Assembly: GCF_900115105.1 (NCBI RefSeq)
Contig: NZ_FOYP01000002.1
Location: forward strand, 537,080 to 601,079
Reading direction: 5' to 3'
From: Yoonia tamlensis
Lineage (GTDB): Bacteria; Pseudomonadota; Alphaproteobacteria; Rhodobacterales; Rhodobacteraceae
DNA length: 64,000 nucleotides
Within the stretch, counting starts at the first letter, position 1. Each line of letters begins with the position of its first letter. The notes beneath the pieces are model-generated. The model was not told where the DNA came from and searched no databases. It saw nothing but the letters and a program-made list of their open reading frames with translations. Position numbers and translations under genes: made by a program. This document shows positions 8,501 through 16,539 of the stretch, piece by piece.

Positions 8501-8516
8501 CATCGGTGTCATTTAC
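8479..8516. promoter_or_regulatory. Double LacI-type operator
   Basis: Two copies of ATGACATCGGTGTCAT, at 8483-8498 and 8497-8512, overlap by the shared AT and are offset by 14 bp. Each is a near-perfect palindrome (ATGACA-N4-TGTCAT) with the central CG typical of LacI-family sites. Outer arms GTAA and TTAC extend the symmetry to 38 bp (8479-8516). The site covers the predicted -10 and lies 55-85 bp before the LacI-family gene, so autoregulation and control of the whole operon are expected. Confidence 0.75.
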
Positions 8517-8566
8517 GTGTTGAGCGATTCTAGATCCATCAACACAGCGGTTTGGGAGGACTTGAC

Positions 8567-9658
8567 TTGGCGACAATTTACGATGTTGCACGTGTTGCTG
8601 GCGTATCGCCCAAGACCGTAAGCCGCGTTCTAAACGGGGATGCTCCGGTTAAGAAACACACCAAAGACGCGGTCAACAAAGCCATCGCAGAGTTGGGTTA
8701 TGTGCCATCGACTGCGGCACGGGCGATGCGGTCCAACAAATCTGGTCTGGTCGGGCTTATCACAGGGGCGATCTCGCTTTCGTCAAACCGCTCCGATAAT
8801 TCTGGTCTGCCCGATCTACATATCGTTCAGGGCATCCAGCGGGCGATGGAGGCCAGCGGGAAGACGCTTCTAATTGCAGATACCGGCGGCCAGATGGACC
8901 GCGTACCGCAATTGATCCGCACATTTGAAGAACACCGCGTCGAAGGTTTGCTCTATGTTGCTGATCACCACAGTCAGGTGTCTTTGCCACAAGTGTCCAA
9001 TTCGACCAAAATGGTTTTGGCCAATTGTTTTGATGACAGGGGCACTCCCTCGGTATTGCCTAACGATTATCAGGGGCAGTTCAATCTGGTGAAGAGCCTG
9101 ATCGCGAAGGGGCACCAGCGGATTGCGTATCTTTCACTCAGCACTCATTTGCCAGCAACAGCACTTCGCGTTGACGGGTATAAAGATGCTCTGGCTGAGG
9201 CAGATATCGGTTTCGATCCCGCGCTTCTTGTGCCTGCTGAAGTTGATGTCGGGGACGGCGATGCTGGTGTTCAGTTGTTGTGGGATGCGATTGATCGCGT
9301 CTTGTCCTTGCCCCTGCCACCGACCGTCATTTGTTTTGGTAATGACCGGATGGCTATGCGGGCCTACGGCATCCTGCGCAGCAGGGGCATCGCATTGCCT
9401 GATGAGCTGTCAGTTGCTGGGTACGACGGCCACCGCATGATCACTGACACACTTTATCCGACATTGACCTCAGCAGAGTTGCCTTATGCCGCGATTGGTA
9501 TTCGCGCCACGCAACTTTTGCTTGGCATGATCAATGGCAACGCAGACGCGCCCACTCAGCCAATATTGGTTGGTGGCCCCGTAAACCCCGGCAATTCCGT
9601 GAAGGATTTGCCAACGCCCGTCACAAAACTATCGTCAATAGGGAGGACGACACTATGA
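8567..9658 (+). CDS. LacI-family transcriptional regulator
   Basis: 363 residues, TTG start at 8567 chosen because GGAGGA ends 6 bp upstream and the family begins right there (ATIYDVARVAGVSPKTVSRVLN, the LacI helix-turn-helix and the start of the hinge helix). The rest is a periplasmic-binding-like effector domain, with GYDGHRMITDTLYPTLTS typical of the C-terminal lobe. It probably binds the double operator upstream and responds to a sugar. Its stop overlaps the ATG of the binding-protein gene (ATGA), so regulator and transporter share one transcript. Confidence 0.92.
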   Translation: MATIYDVARVAGVSPKTVSRVLNGDAPVKKHTKDAVNKAIAELGYVPSTAARAMRSNKSGLVGLITGAISLSSNRSDNSGLPDLHIVQGIQRAMEASGKTLLIADTGGQMDRVPQLIRTFEEHRVEGLLYVADHHSQVSLPQVSNSTKMVLANCFDDRGTPSVLPNDYQGQFNLVKSLIAKGHQRIAYLSLSTHLPATALRVDGYKDALAEADIGFDPALLVPAEVDVGDGDAGVQLLWDAIDRVLSLPLPPTVICFGNDRMAMRAYGILRSRGIALPDELSVAGYDGHRMITDTLYPTLTSAELPYAAIGIRATQLLLGMINGNADAPTQPILVGGPVNPGNSVKDLPTPVTKLSSIGRTTL

Positions 9659-10914
9659 AACTCGGAAAGACTCTGGGTGCAGCGTTTGTTGCATCTGTGA
9701 GCTGGGCCTGCATGGCCGCAGCACAAACTGAACTGACCATGTGGTACCACGGCGCAGGTAACGAAGCGGAATCCGCAGCGTTGCAGTTGATCATCGATGA
9801 TTTCAACGCAAGCCAGTCTGATTACACAGTCATGGTCGAAAGCTTCCCACAGGAATCCTACAACGATTCCGTTGTGGCAGCGGCCCTTGCTGGCAACTTG
9901 CCGGATATTCTGGACGTTGATGGTCCGGTCATGCCGAACTGGGCATGGGCTGGTTACCTTCAGCCACTGAATATCGACGAAGCTGTCATCGAAAACTTTC
10001 TTGATGGTCCACAGGGCTATTGGGATGGTCAGCTCTATTCCATCGGTTTCTGGGACGCAGCGGTTGCGATGGTTTCACGCCAATCCACACTCGACGCGCT
10101 CGGCCTTCGCACACCTGACGTAGACAACCCATGGACAGGCGAAGAATTTGCAGCAGCCCTTGAAGCCGCAAAAGCATCTGGCAATTTTGAATACGCTCTC
10201 GACCTTGGCATGCCTTGGACTGGCGAATGGTATCCATATGCCTTCAGCCCGTTCTTGCAGTCATTCGGCGGCGACATCGTTGATCGCTCAACATATGCAA
10301 CTGCCGAAGGCGCATTGAACGGCCCGGAAGCACTGGCATTCGGCAACTGGTGGCAGTCTTTGTTCGTGGACGGCTATGCACCGGGTACATCACAAGACCC
10401 TGCTGACCGTGACACGGGTTTCATCGACGGCAAATACGCCTTCTCATGGAATGGCAACTGGGCTGCTTTGGGTGCACTTGAAGCACACGACGACGTTGTG
10501 TTCCTGCCAGCACCAGACTTCGGTGCCGGTTCCAAAATCGGTGCTGCATCTTGGCAGTTCGGTGTGTCTGCAACGTCCGAGAACGCTGACGGCGCATCTG
10601 CATTCATCGAGTTTGCCTTGCAGGACAAGTACCTTGCTAACTTCTCGAACGTCACAGGTCTGATCCCGGCAACATCTACTGCGGCTGCGATGACAGACAA
10701 CTACGCGAGTGGCGGTGCTTTGGAAGTGTTCTTTGGTCTGTCCGAAGGTCAGGCCATGGTGCGCCCAGTAACACCTGGCTACGTCGTGTCCGCAAAAGTG
10801 TTTGAGAAAGCACTGGCAGACATCGCCAACGGCGCAGACGTGGCTGACACGCTGGACGCAGCTGTCGACGAAATCAACGCCGACATCGAGCGCAACGGCG
10901 GCTACGGCCACTAA
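9655..10914 (+). CDS. ABC transporter sugar-binding protein
   Basis: 419 residues of the extracellular solute-binding protein family 1 (MalE/UgpB-like). Signal peptide residues 1-23 (cleavage after MAAA). Features include LTMWYHGAGNE at the mature N-terminus, a conserved GNLPDILDVDGP stretch, and a Trp/Tyr-rich centre (WTGEWYPYAFSPF) typical of carbohydrate binding. It captures the sugar in the periplasm for the two permeases downstream. A stable hairpin follows the stop, which would favour higher levels of this protein than of the permeases. Confidence 0.92.
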   Translation: MKLGKTLGAAFVASVSWACMAAAQTELTMWYHGAGNEAESAALQLIIDDFNASQSDYTVMVESFPQESYNDSVVAAALAGNLPDILDVDGPVMPNWAWAGYLQPLNIDEAVIENFLDGPQGYWDGQLYSIGFWDAAVAMVSRQSTLDALGLRTPDVDNPWTGEEFAAALEAAKASGNFEYALDLGMPWTGEWYPYAFSPFLQSFGGDIVDRSTYATAEGALNGPEALAFGNWWQSLFVDGYAPGTSQDPADRDTGFIDGKYAFSWNGNWAALGALEAHDDVVFLPAPDFGAGSKIGAASWQFGVSATSENADGASAFIEFALQDKYLANFSNVTGLIPATSTAAAMTDNYASGGALEVFFGLSEGQAMVRPVTPGYVVSAKVFEKALADIANGADVADTLDAAVDEINADIERNGGYGH

Positions 10915-10925
10915 CGTGACTGCGC

Positions 10926-10948
10926 AGGGCGGCTATTCTGGCCGTCCT
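10926..10948 (+). other. Intercistronic hairpin after the binding-protein gene
   Basis: AGGGCGGC (10926-10933) pairs with GCCGTCCT (10941-10948) around a 7-nt loop, with one G-T pair. No T-run follows, so it is more likely a 3'-end stabiliser or attenuating stem than a full terminator. Confidence 0.45.
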
Positions 10949-10976
10949 GCATTTCCCAACAGGAAAGCAATGAAAA

Positions 10977-12047
10977 ATGGCATCGAAACTGACAACATCT
11001 AACCGCGCTGGCTGGGGCTTTGCCTTGCCGGGCTTCGGGTTGATCATGTTGTTCATCGTGATCCCGTTTTTCTTTGCTTTCTATCTGTCGCTGACCAATC
11101 AGCGGCTGATCTCGCCCAACCCGACGGAATTTGTGGGGCTGAGCAACTATGACCGCCTGCTGAGCATTTCGGTGCTGTCAATCGAACCGGAAACCGATGA
11201 TGCAGGGCAGGTCGTGCGTGATGATGCAGGCGAGGCGCAGTATCCACGTGTCCGCACATTCACCCGCAACAATCCCGATTATCCGCAATATGCAGGCATG
11301 CGCGAATGGTTCCGCTGGCATTGGGGCGAGACAGCGAAGGTTGTCGTGGCTACCGATGTGGTCTTCTGGAAATCCCTGCGCAACACATTGATGTTTGTGC
11401 TGGTTGTGGCACCGGTACAGGGGGGGCTGGCCTTGGGTCTGGCTTTGCTCATCAATCAACGATTACGCGGCATCAACTTTTACCGTGCAATCTATTTTAT
11501 GCCTGTTGTCGTTTCCATCGTGGTCGTCTCGTTGTTGTTTCGCTTTATCTATGATGGCAATGACGGCCTGCTCAACAATATCCTTGGCTTCCTGAGCTTT
11601 GGCTTTTTCGAAGGCCGAGATTGGCTTGGTTCTGAAAACACTGCACTTGGTGCGATCATGGGCATGTCAATCTGGCAGGCTGTCGGGTTCCATATGGTGA
11701 TCTGGTTATCGGGGCTGCAAACGATTAGCCCCACGTTGTACGAGGCATCCTCAATAGAAGGGGCCAGTAAATGGCAAACATTCCGCTATGTGACATGGCC
11801 CGGATTGCGCAACACAGCCGTATTGGTGCTGATCGTCATTACCATGCAAGCTTTCGCACTGTTCGCACAGATTGATGTCATGACCCGTGGTGGCCCGTTA
11901 GACAGCACAACGACCATTGTGTTTCAGGCGGTTGAGCGGGGCTATGGCAAACAAGATATTTCGGGTGGTTCTGCGATTTCGGTCATCCTGTTCGTCCTGG
12001 TCCTGACCATCAGCCTGATCCAACGATTTTTGACGAGGGAACGATAG
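10977..12047 (+). CDS. ABC transporter permease 1 (MalF-type)
   Basis: 356 residues with about six membrane segments. The EAA loop that contacts the ATPase is EASSIEGASKWQTFRYVTWP. Between the first and second membrane segments lies an unusually long soluble insert (about residues 50-130, rich in Asp, Glu, Tyr and Trp: DDAGQVVRDDAGE, GMREWFRWHWGE), which would face the periplasm as the MalF P2 loop does and may dock the binding protein. AGGAAAG precedes the ATG. Confidence 0.9.
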   Translation: MASKLTTSNRAGWGFALPGFGLIMLFIVIPFFFAFYLSLTNQRLISPNPTEFVGLSNYDRLLSISVLSIEPETDDAGQVVRDDAGEAQYPRVRTFTRNNPDYPQYAGMREWFRWHWGETAKVVVATDVVFWKSLRNTLMFVLVVAPVQGGLALGLALLINQRLRGINFYRAIYFMPVVVSIVVVSLLFRFIYDGNDGLLNNILGFLSFGFFEGRDWLGSENTALGAIMGMSIWQAVGFHMVIWLSGLQTISPTLYEASSIEGASKWQTFRYVTWPGLRNTAVLVLIVITMQAFALFAQIDVMTRGGPLDSTTTIVFQAVERGYGKQDISGGSAISVILFVLVLTISLIQRFLTRER

Positions 12048-12048
12048 T

Positions 12049-12927
12049 ATGGCCTCCATCAATGCAGACAATCGCGGGCTGCGTCTGGCTGTCCGTTATT
12101 TGGTCCTCACACTCATCGCGATCATCTTCATTTTCCCGCTGGTGTTCATGGTCATGTCGAGCCTAAAGCCCGACCTGCAATTGCTGCGGGACACGTCCAG
12201 CATTCGTGCGTTTCTGCCTGTGGGCGATATCAGCTTTGATAATTACGCCAGCGCATTCGACCGTGTTCCTGTGGCCAAATTTATGTTCAATTCATTGGTT
12301 GTGACCGGCACAACTGTCATCATGTCGTTGTTGCTGTGTTCACTCGCTGCGTTTTCGTTTGTGTTTCTGAATTGGTCCGGTCGCAACGTCGCGCTTAGCA
12401 TCATTATTGCGACCTTGATTATCCCGTTCGAAACCATCGCCATTCCGCTGCTTTTGTTCGTGTCCAAACTGCCATGGATCGGGATGGAAGGTTTGACGTT
12501 CGGCTGGCTTGACACCTATCGCGTTCAAATCATTCCACTTATTGCGGACGGCCTGACGATATTCCTTTTCGTGCAGTATTTCCGCGATCTTCCTCGGGAA
12601 TTGATCGAGGCAAGCCGTGTCGAAGGTGCAAGTTGGTGGCAAATTTACACACGTGTTGTGATGCCTTTGGCAGGTCCGGTGCTGGCGACCGCCGCGATCC
12701 TCAAGTTCCTCGCGATGTATAACCAATACCTCTGGCCGTTGATGGTTGTTCAACAGGAAACCTACCGGCCTGTTATGGTCGGGTTGCAGTATTTCTTCCA
12801 ACTGAACACCGCTTGGGGTGAAATCATGGCCTATCTGACGATCATCACCGTTCCAGTTCTGGCCTTCTATCTTGTTCTGCAACGCGCGTTCATCGCGTCG
12901 ATTGCCTCTACCGGCGTGAAAGGCTGA
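12049..12927 (+). CDS. ABC transporter permease 2 (MalG-type)
   Basis: 292 residues, six predicted membrane segments; EAA loop EASRVEGASWWQIYTRVVMP. Begins 1 bp after the permease 1 stop, the usual paired arrangement of CUT1 importers. Together the two permeases form the channel for the sugar delivered by the binding protein. Confidence 0.92.
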   Translation: MASINADNRGLRLAVRYLVLTLIAIIFIFPLVFMVMSSLKPDLQLLRDTSSIRAFLPVGDISFDNYASAFDRVPVAKFMFNSLVVTGTTVIMSLLLCSLAAFSFVFLNWSGRNVALSIIIATLIIPFETIAIPLLLFVSKLPWIGMEGLTFGWLDTYRVQIIPLIADGLTIFLFVQYFRDLPRELIEASRVEGASWWQIYTRVVMPLAGPVLATAAILKFLAMYNQYLWPLMVVQQETYRPVMVGLQYFFQLNTAWGEIMAYLTIITVPVLAFYLVLQRAFIASIASTGVKG

Positions 12928-12930
12928 TCT

Positions 12931-13917
12931 ATGGTTCTTGCTCTCAAAGATCATTTTGTTTGGGATAGTTGGTATGTCCATGATGGTGAGAAATACCATG
13001 GGTATTTCCTGAAAGCCCCGCGTTCGATTGGGGATCCAGATTTGCGCCATTTCAACGTGTCTTACGGTCATGCGACCAGTACGGACCTTGTGAACTGGGA
13101 TCACCTTGGCGAGTGTTTCCGCCCGTCTGTCGACGGTTGGGATAACTACACCACATGGACCGGTTCGGTGGTGCGCGGCGATGATGACCTGTGGCACCTT
13201 TATTACACAGGCACCCGTAAGAACGATCCGCAGTTGGCGCAGCAAATAGGCCACGCCACTTCGACTGATTTGCACAATTGGGAGCGGGTTGGCGACGGGC
13301 TGATCCTTGATCTGGTGGGACCGAATGCGCACCACTACGAGACGGATGTATCGAATGCCGAATGGCATGACCGTGCCATGCGTGACCCCTGGGTGATGCG
13401 TGATCCGGACGGGGAGGGGTGGTTGATGTACTTTACCGCTCGTGTGCCCGGCGTGGCAGAGGCAAATGATGCAGGCTGCATTGGCTTTGCCACGTCATTG
13501 GACGGCTACGAATGGACGCTTGAGCCTCCGGTCTATGCTGGTGGGTTCGGGCAACTAGAAGTCCCACAGGTCTTTGAGAAAAACGGCACGTGGTATTGCT
13601 TGTTTTGCACCGCGAACAACCATTATTCAAAAGAGCAGACCACGCTGCGCCCCGTAGTAACGGGCAGTCACTACCTGATTGGTGACAGCCCTCGTGGCCC
13701 ATGGCGCATTGCACCTGGGTTCTTGGACGGAACTCAGCCGTGTACCCGATACGCCGCCCGTATCGTGGATACCGAAGACAGCATGGTCATCCTTGGCTTC
13801 GCGGATCGCCCAAACAATGCGACAGAGTTTGTCGGCCACATCATGGATCCCGATCCCGTCGAAATTACCGCGGAGGGGCTTTTGTCCATCCCGCCCAAAT
13901 TGAAGGCAGCAGAATAA
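12931..13917 (+). CDS. Cytoplasmic GH-J clan glycoside hydrolase (GH32/GH68-like)
   Basis: 328 residues, no signal peptide. Five-bladed propeller motifs appear in order: VWDSW with Asp12 (the GH68 nucleophile motif), WTGS at 76-79, RDP at 151-153 (Asp152, transition-state stabiliser) and LEVPQVF with Glu210 (acid/base, GH68 LERPNVF type). This triad fits GH32/GH68 enzymes, which act on fructosyl bonds. Secreted GH68 levansucrases are usually larger (roughly 400-500 residues); this one is compact and intracellular and lies between permease and ATPase genes (TAATG overlap with the ATPase), so it probably cleaves the imported sugar. The exact substrate is inferred, not shown. Confidence 0.78.
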   Translation: MVLALKDHFVWDSWYVHDGEKYHGYFLKAPRSIGDPDLRHFNVSYGHATSTDLVNWDHLGECFRPSVDGWDNYTTWTGSVVRGDDDLWHLYYTGTRKNDPQLAQQIGHATSTDLHNWERVGDGLILDLVGPNAHHYETDVSNAEWHDRAMRDPWVMRDPDGEGWLMYFTARVPGVAEANDAGCIGFATSLDGYEWTLEPPVYAGGFGQLEVPQVFEKNGTWYCLFCTANNHYSKEQTTLRPVVTGSHYLIGDSPRGPWRIAPGFLDGTQPCTRYAARIVDTEDSMVILGFADRPNNATEFVGHIMDPDPVEITAEGLLSIPPKLKAAE

Positions 13918-14987
13918 TGGCAACAGTCAAACTCCGCGATATTCGCAAAAGCTACGGCAAGACCGAAGTGATCAAAGGAGTCGATATCGACATCGACGAT
14001 GGCGAATTTGTGGTCTTTGTCGGCCCCTCTGGCTGCGGCAAGTCCACGCTGTTGCGGATGATTGCGGGGCTGGAGGACATTAGCGACGGGACGCTGGAAA
14101 TCGACGGACAGCGTGTGAACGATCTGGAACCCTCCAAACGCGGCATTGCGATGGTGTTTCAATCCTATGCGATCTTCCCACACATGACCGTGCGGGAAAA
14201 CGTTGCCTTTGGTCTGACGATCAACAAGATGAAGAAGGCCGAAAAAGACGCCAAGGTTGATGATGCGGCCCGTATTTTGCAGATGGAACACTTGATGGAT
14301 CGGCGACCGTCCGAACTGTCAGGCGGCCAACGCCAGCGTGTCGCTATTGGCCGTGCCATTGTGCGTGATCCCAAGGTGTTTTTGTTTGATGAACCCCTCT
14401 CGAACCTAGACGCGGCCTTGCGCATGGATATGCGGATGGAGATCGGTAAATTGCACCAAGACCTCGGTGCATCAATGATTTACGTGACCCACGATCAGGT
14501 CGAAGCCATGACATTGGCGGACAAGATTGTTGTGCTGAAGGACGGGTTGGTCATGCAAGCCGGCGCCCCGATGGAATTGTATCACGAACCTGCCAACCTG
14601 TTTGTCGCAGGGTTTTTAGGTGCGCCGTCGATGAATTTCTTGCAGGTGATCGTTGAAGATACAGGTGAAGACTGGGTTCAGGTATCAAGCAAGGCGTTGG
14701 TATCCGTTAAGGTCCCCAGCAAAGGCCGGACTTTCACCAAAGGACATAACGCCACCCTTGGGGTTCGTCCGCAGTACCTTATTGCTGCTTCAGATGGGCA
14801 GGGCATGCTTAACGGAAAAGTAATTCTGACCGAACGATTGGGAAGTGAAACCGTCGTAAATTTGGCTGCTGGCGACGGCAGTAAGCTCATTGCTGCCATT
14901 GCCGAGGATGCCGTTCTGGTGCCGGGGACTGAAATGGCATGGACATTCGATCCAGCACTGGCGCATGCATTTCCTGAAGAAGTCTGA
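13917..14987 (+). CDS. ABC transporter ATPase (MalK/UgpC-type)
   Basis: 356 residues starting at ATG 13917, overlapping the previous stop by 1 bp; a longer open frame from 13701 is not used because the family starts here (MATVKLRDIRKSYG). Walker A GPSGCGKST at 36-44, Q-loop FQSYAIFP, signature LSGGQ at 134-138, Walker B FLFDEP, then a C-terminal regulatory OB-fold domain (about 240-356). Powers the permease pair upstream and completes the importer. Confidence 0.93.
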   Translation: MATVKLRDIRKSYGKTEVIKGVDIDIDDGEFVVFVGPSGCGKSTLLRMIAGLEDISDGTLEIDGQRVNDLEPSKRGIAMVFQSYAIFPHMTVRENVAFGLTINKMKKAEKDAKVDDAARILQMEHLMDRRPSELSGGQRQRVAIGRAIVRDPKVFLFDEPLSNLDAALRMDMRMEIGKLHQDLGASMIYVTHDQVEAMTLADKIVVLKDGLVMQAGAPMELYHEPANLFVAGFLGAPSMNFLQVIVEDTGEDWVQVSSKALVSVKVPSKGRTFTKGHNATLGVRPQYLIAASDGQGMLNGKVILTERLGSETVVNLAAGDGSKLIAAIAEDAVLVPGTEMAWTFDPALAHAFPEEV

Positions 14988-15352
14988 GCATAAGTTCAAA
15001 TCTGAATTCTAACACATGCGAGCTCAGAGGTGCTTTCGCACACGGCATCCACTCGAATTTTGGATTATTGAACTTCTTTCCTTGAAAAACAGCCCGCTCT
15101 TGAAAGCAGTCGTTAATGTTTAGCGCCGCATCCGTTACTTTGGGCTCGTTCCTGCCATTCGCTGCATCCAAATCCAAGGTCCGTTTTGTTTATCTGGGGC
15201 AATGTTGTGGCGTAAAAGTCAAACATCTTGGGTGTGTCATACCAAAAAACCACAAATCCATACTGATTCACGGCTTGTTCTGGACAGGACGGGTTGCAAC
15301 ACGCTAGTTTGGTAAAAAACGGGGCGAAATGATCCCGTGAATTGAGGCAGTT
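14988..15352. other. Gene-free, relic-like interval after the ABC operon
   Basis: About 365 bp with lower GC than its neighbours. A minus-strand frame (stop near 14887, ATG at 15177) reads ANGRNEPKVTDAALN, which resembles short hypothetical ORFs I remember from intergenic DNA of Roseobacters (unverified). No credible intact gene and no clear terminator are visible. Confidence 0.45.
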
Positions 15353-16528
15353 ATGGTATTCCCCGCGCGGTTTTCGAACCTACCGGTTGCGATGTGGCCC
15401 CGTTTGCGCAGTCTTTTGGACGTGCCGACGCAGGCGGCAGATGTGATCAATATGACGATTGGCGAACCGCGCCACGCGTTCCCTGATTTCGTGGGTGATA
15501 TCCTTGCGGCCAATGTGCAGGGTTTTGCGAAATACCCCAATAATAATGGCACCGATGATCTGCTGGACGCTATTGCGGGGTTTTTGAACCGCCGTTACGG
15601 GCTTGATTTGGGGCATGACCAGATATTGGCGCTCAATGGCACCCGCGAGGGGCTGTATAATGCCGCAATTGCCCTGTCACCCGAAGACAAAAACGGCACG
15701 CCGGCTATTTTGATGCCTAGCCCGTTTTATCCGGTCTATGCGGTTGCCGCGCTTTCGGTGGATGCTGAACCGGTCTATGTGCCTGCGACGGCGGCCACCG
15801 GTTATTTGCCCGATTTCCATGCCTTGCCCAAGGATCTGCTGGACCGCACGACAATTGCCTATATCTGTTCGCCTGCAAACCCCCAAGGGGCCGTGGCGGA
15901 TGCGGATTACTGGCGCGCCTTGATCACGTTGGCCGAAAAGCATGATTTCATTATTTTTGCCGATGAATGCTATTCCGAGATCTACCGCGACACGCCACCC
16001 GTTGGGGCGTTGCAGGTGGCGGTCGAGATGGGCGCAGACCCCGACCGCGTGGTGATTTTCCATTCCTTGTCGAAACGGTCGAACCTGCCCGGATTGCGGT
16101 CAGGGTTCTGTGCGGGCGGCGTGAAATCCATTGCGCAAATCCGGCAGCTGCGGGCCTATGCGGGCGCGCCTTTGCCCGAGCCGCTGCAGGCGGTGGCAGC
16201 AGCCGTTTGGGCGGATGAGGCGCATGTGGTTGAAAACCGCGCGCTTTACCTGCGCAAATACGCAATCGCGGACCGGATTTTTGGCGATCTTGCCGGTTAT
16301 CTTTCACCGCAGGCGGGGTTTTTCCTTTGGTTGCCTGTCGCGGATGGCGAGGCTGCAGCGTTGAAGCTGTGGCAGGAAACGGGCGTGCGGGTTTTGCCCG
16401 GTGCCTATCTAAGCCGCGATGTGGCGGGTGAAAATCCGGGCGCGGGCTATATCCGGGTTGCGATGGTGGCCCATGAAGACGAATTGCAGCGGGGATTATC
16501 GCTAATCCGCGCCTGTTTGTACGGTTGA
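15353..16528 (+). CDS. Class I/II PLP-dependent aminotransferase
   Basis: 391 residues of fold type I. The PLP lysine lies in [16 protein letters not shown]; other markers are [13 protein letters not shown], the Asn-Pro of CSPANPQG, the Asp-x-x-Tyr of DECYSEIY and the C-terminal GYIRVAMV Arg that binds the substrate carboxylate. Resembles DapC-type succinyldiaminopimelate or aspartate-like transaminases, but specificity cannot be read from the sequence. Its stop is 11 bp upstream of the ftsK start. Confidence 0.87.
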   Translation: MVFPARFSNLPVAMWPRLRSLLDVPTQAADVINMTIGEPRHAFPDFVGDILAANVQGFAKYPNNNGTDDLLDAIAGFLNRRYGLDLGHDQILALNGTREGLYNAAIALSPEDKNGTPAILMPSPFYPVYAVAALSVDAEPVYVPATAATGYLPDFHALPKDLLDRTTIAYICSPANPQGAVADADYWRALITLAEKHDFIIFADECYSEIYRDTPPVGALQVAVEMGADPDRVVIFHSLSKRSNLPGLRSGFCAGGVKSIAQIRQLRAYAGAPLPEPLQAVAAAVWADEAHVVENRALYLRKYAIADRIFGDLAGYLSPQAGFFLWLPVADGEAAALKLWQETGVRVLPGAYLSRDVAGENPGAGYIRVAMVAHEDELQRGLSLIRACLYG

Positions 16529-16539
16529 GGACAGTTAAG

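Larger units (their letters stand above)
8197..8566. other. Gene-free interval upstream of the LacI gene
   Basis: About 370 bp. The right part holds the operator pair and promoter of the sugar operon. The left part (8280-8440) contains no credible gene; a segment around 8300-8350, read on the minus strand, contains AATGTCCGGTATGGGTC, which resembles a decayed dispersed element I recall from many proteobacterial genomes (unverified). Confidence 0.5.

Noticed and set aside
12340..13368. A 342-codon minus-strand frame
   Set aside because: Antisense to permease 2 and the hydrolase; composition typical of a shadow.
14887..15177. A minus-strand frame of 96 codons after the ABC operon
   Set aside because: Overlaps the end of the ATPase gene antisense and reads like relic DNA, not a protein family.
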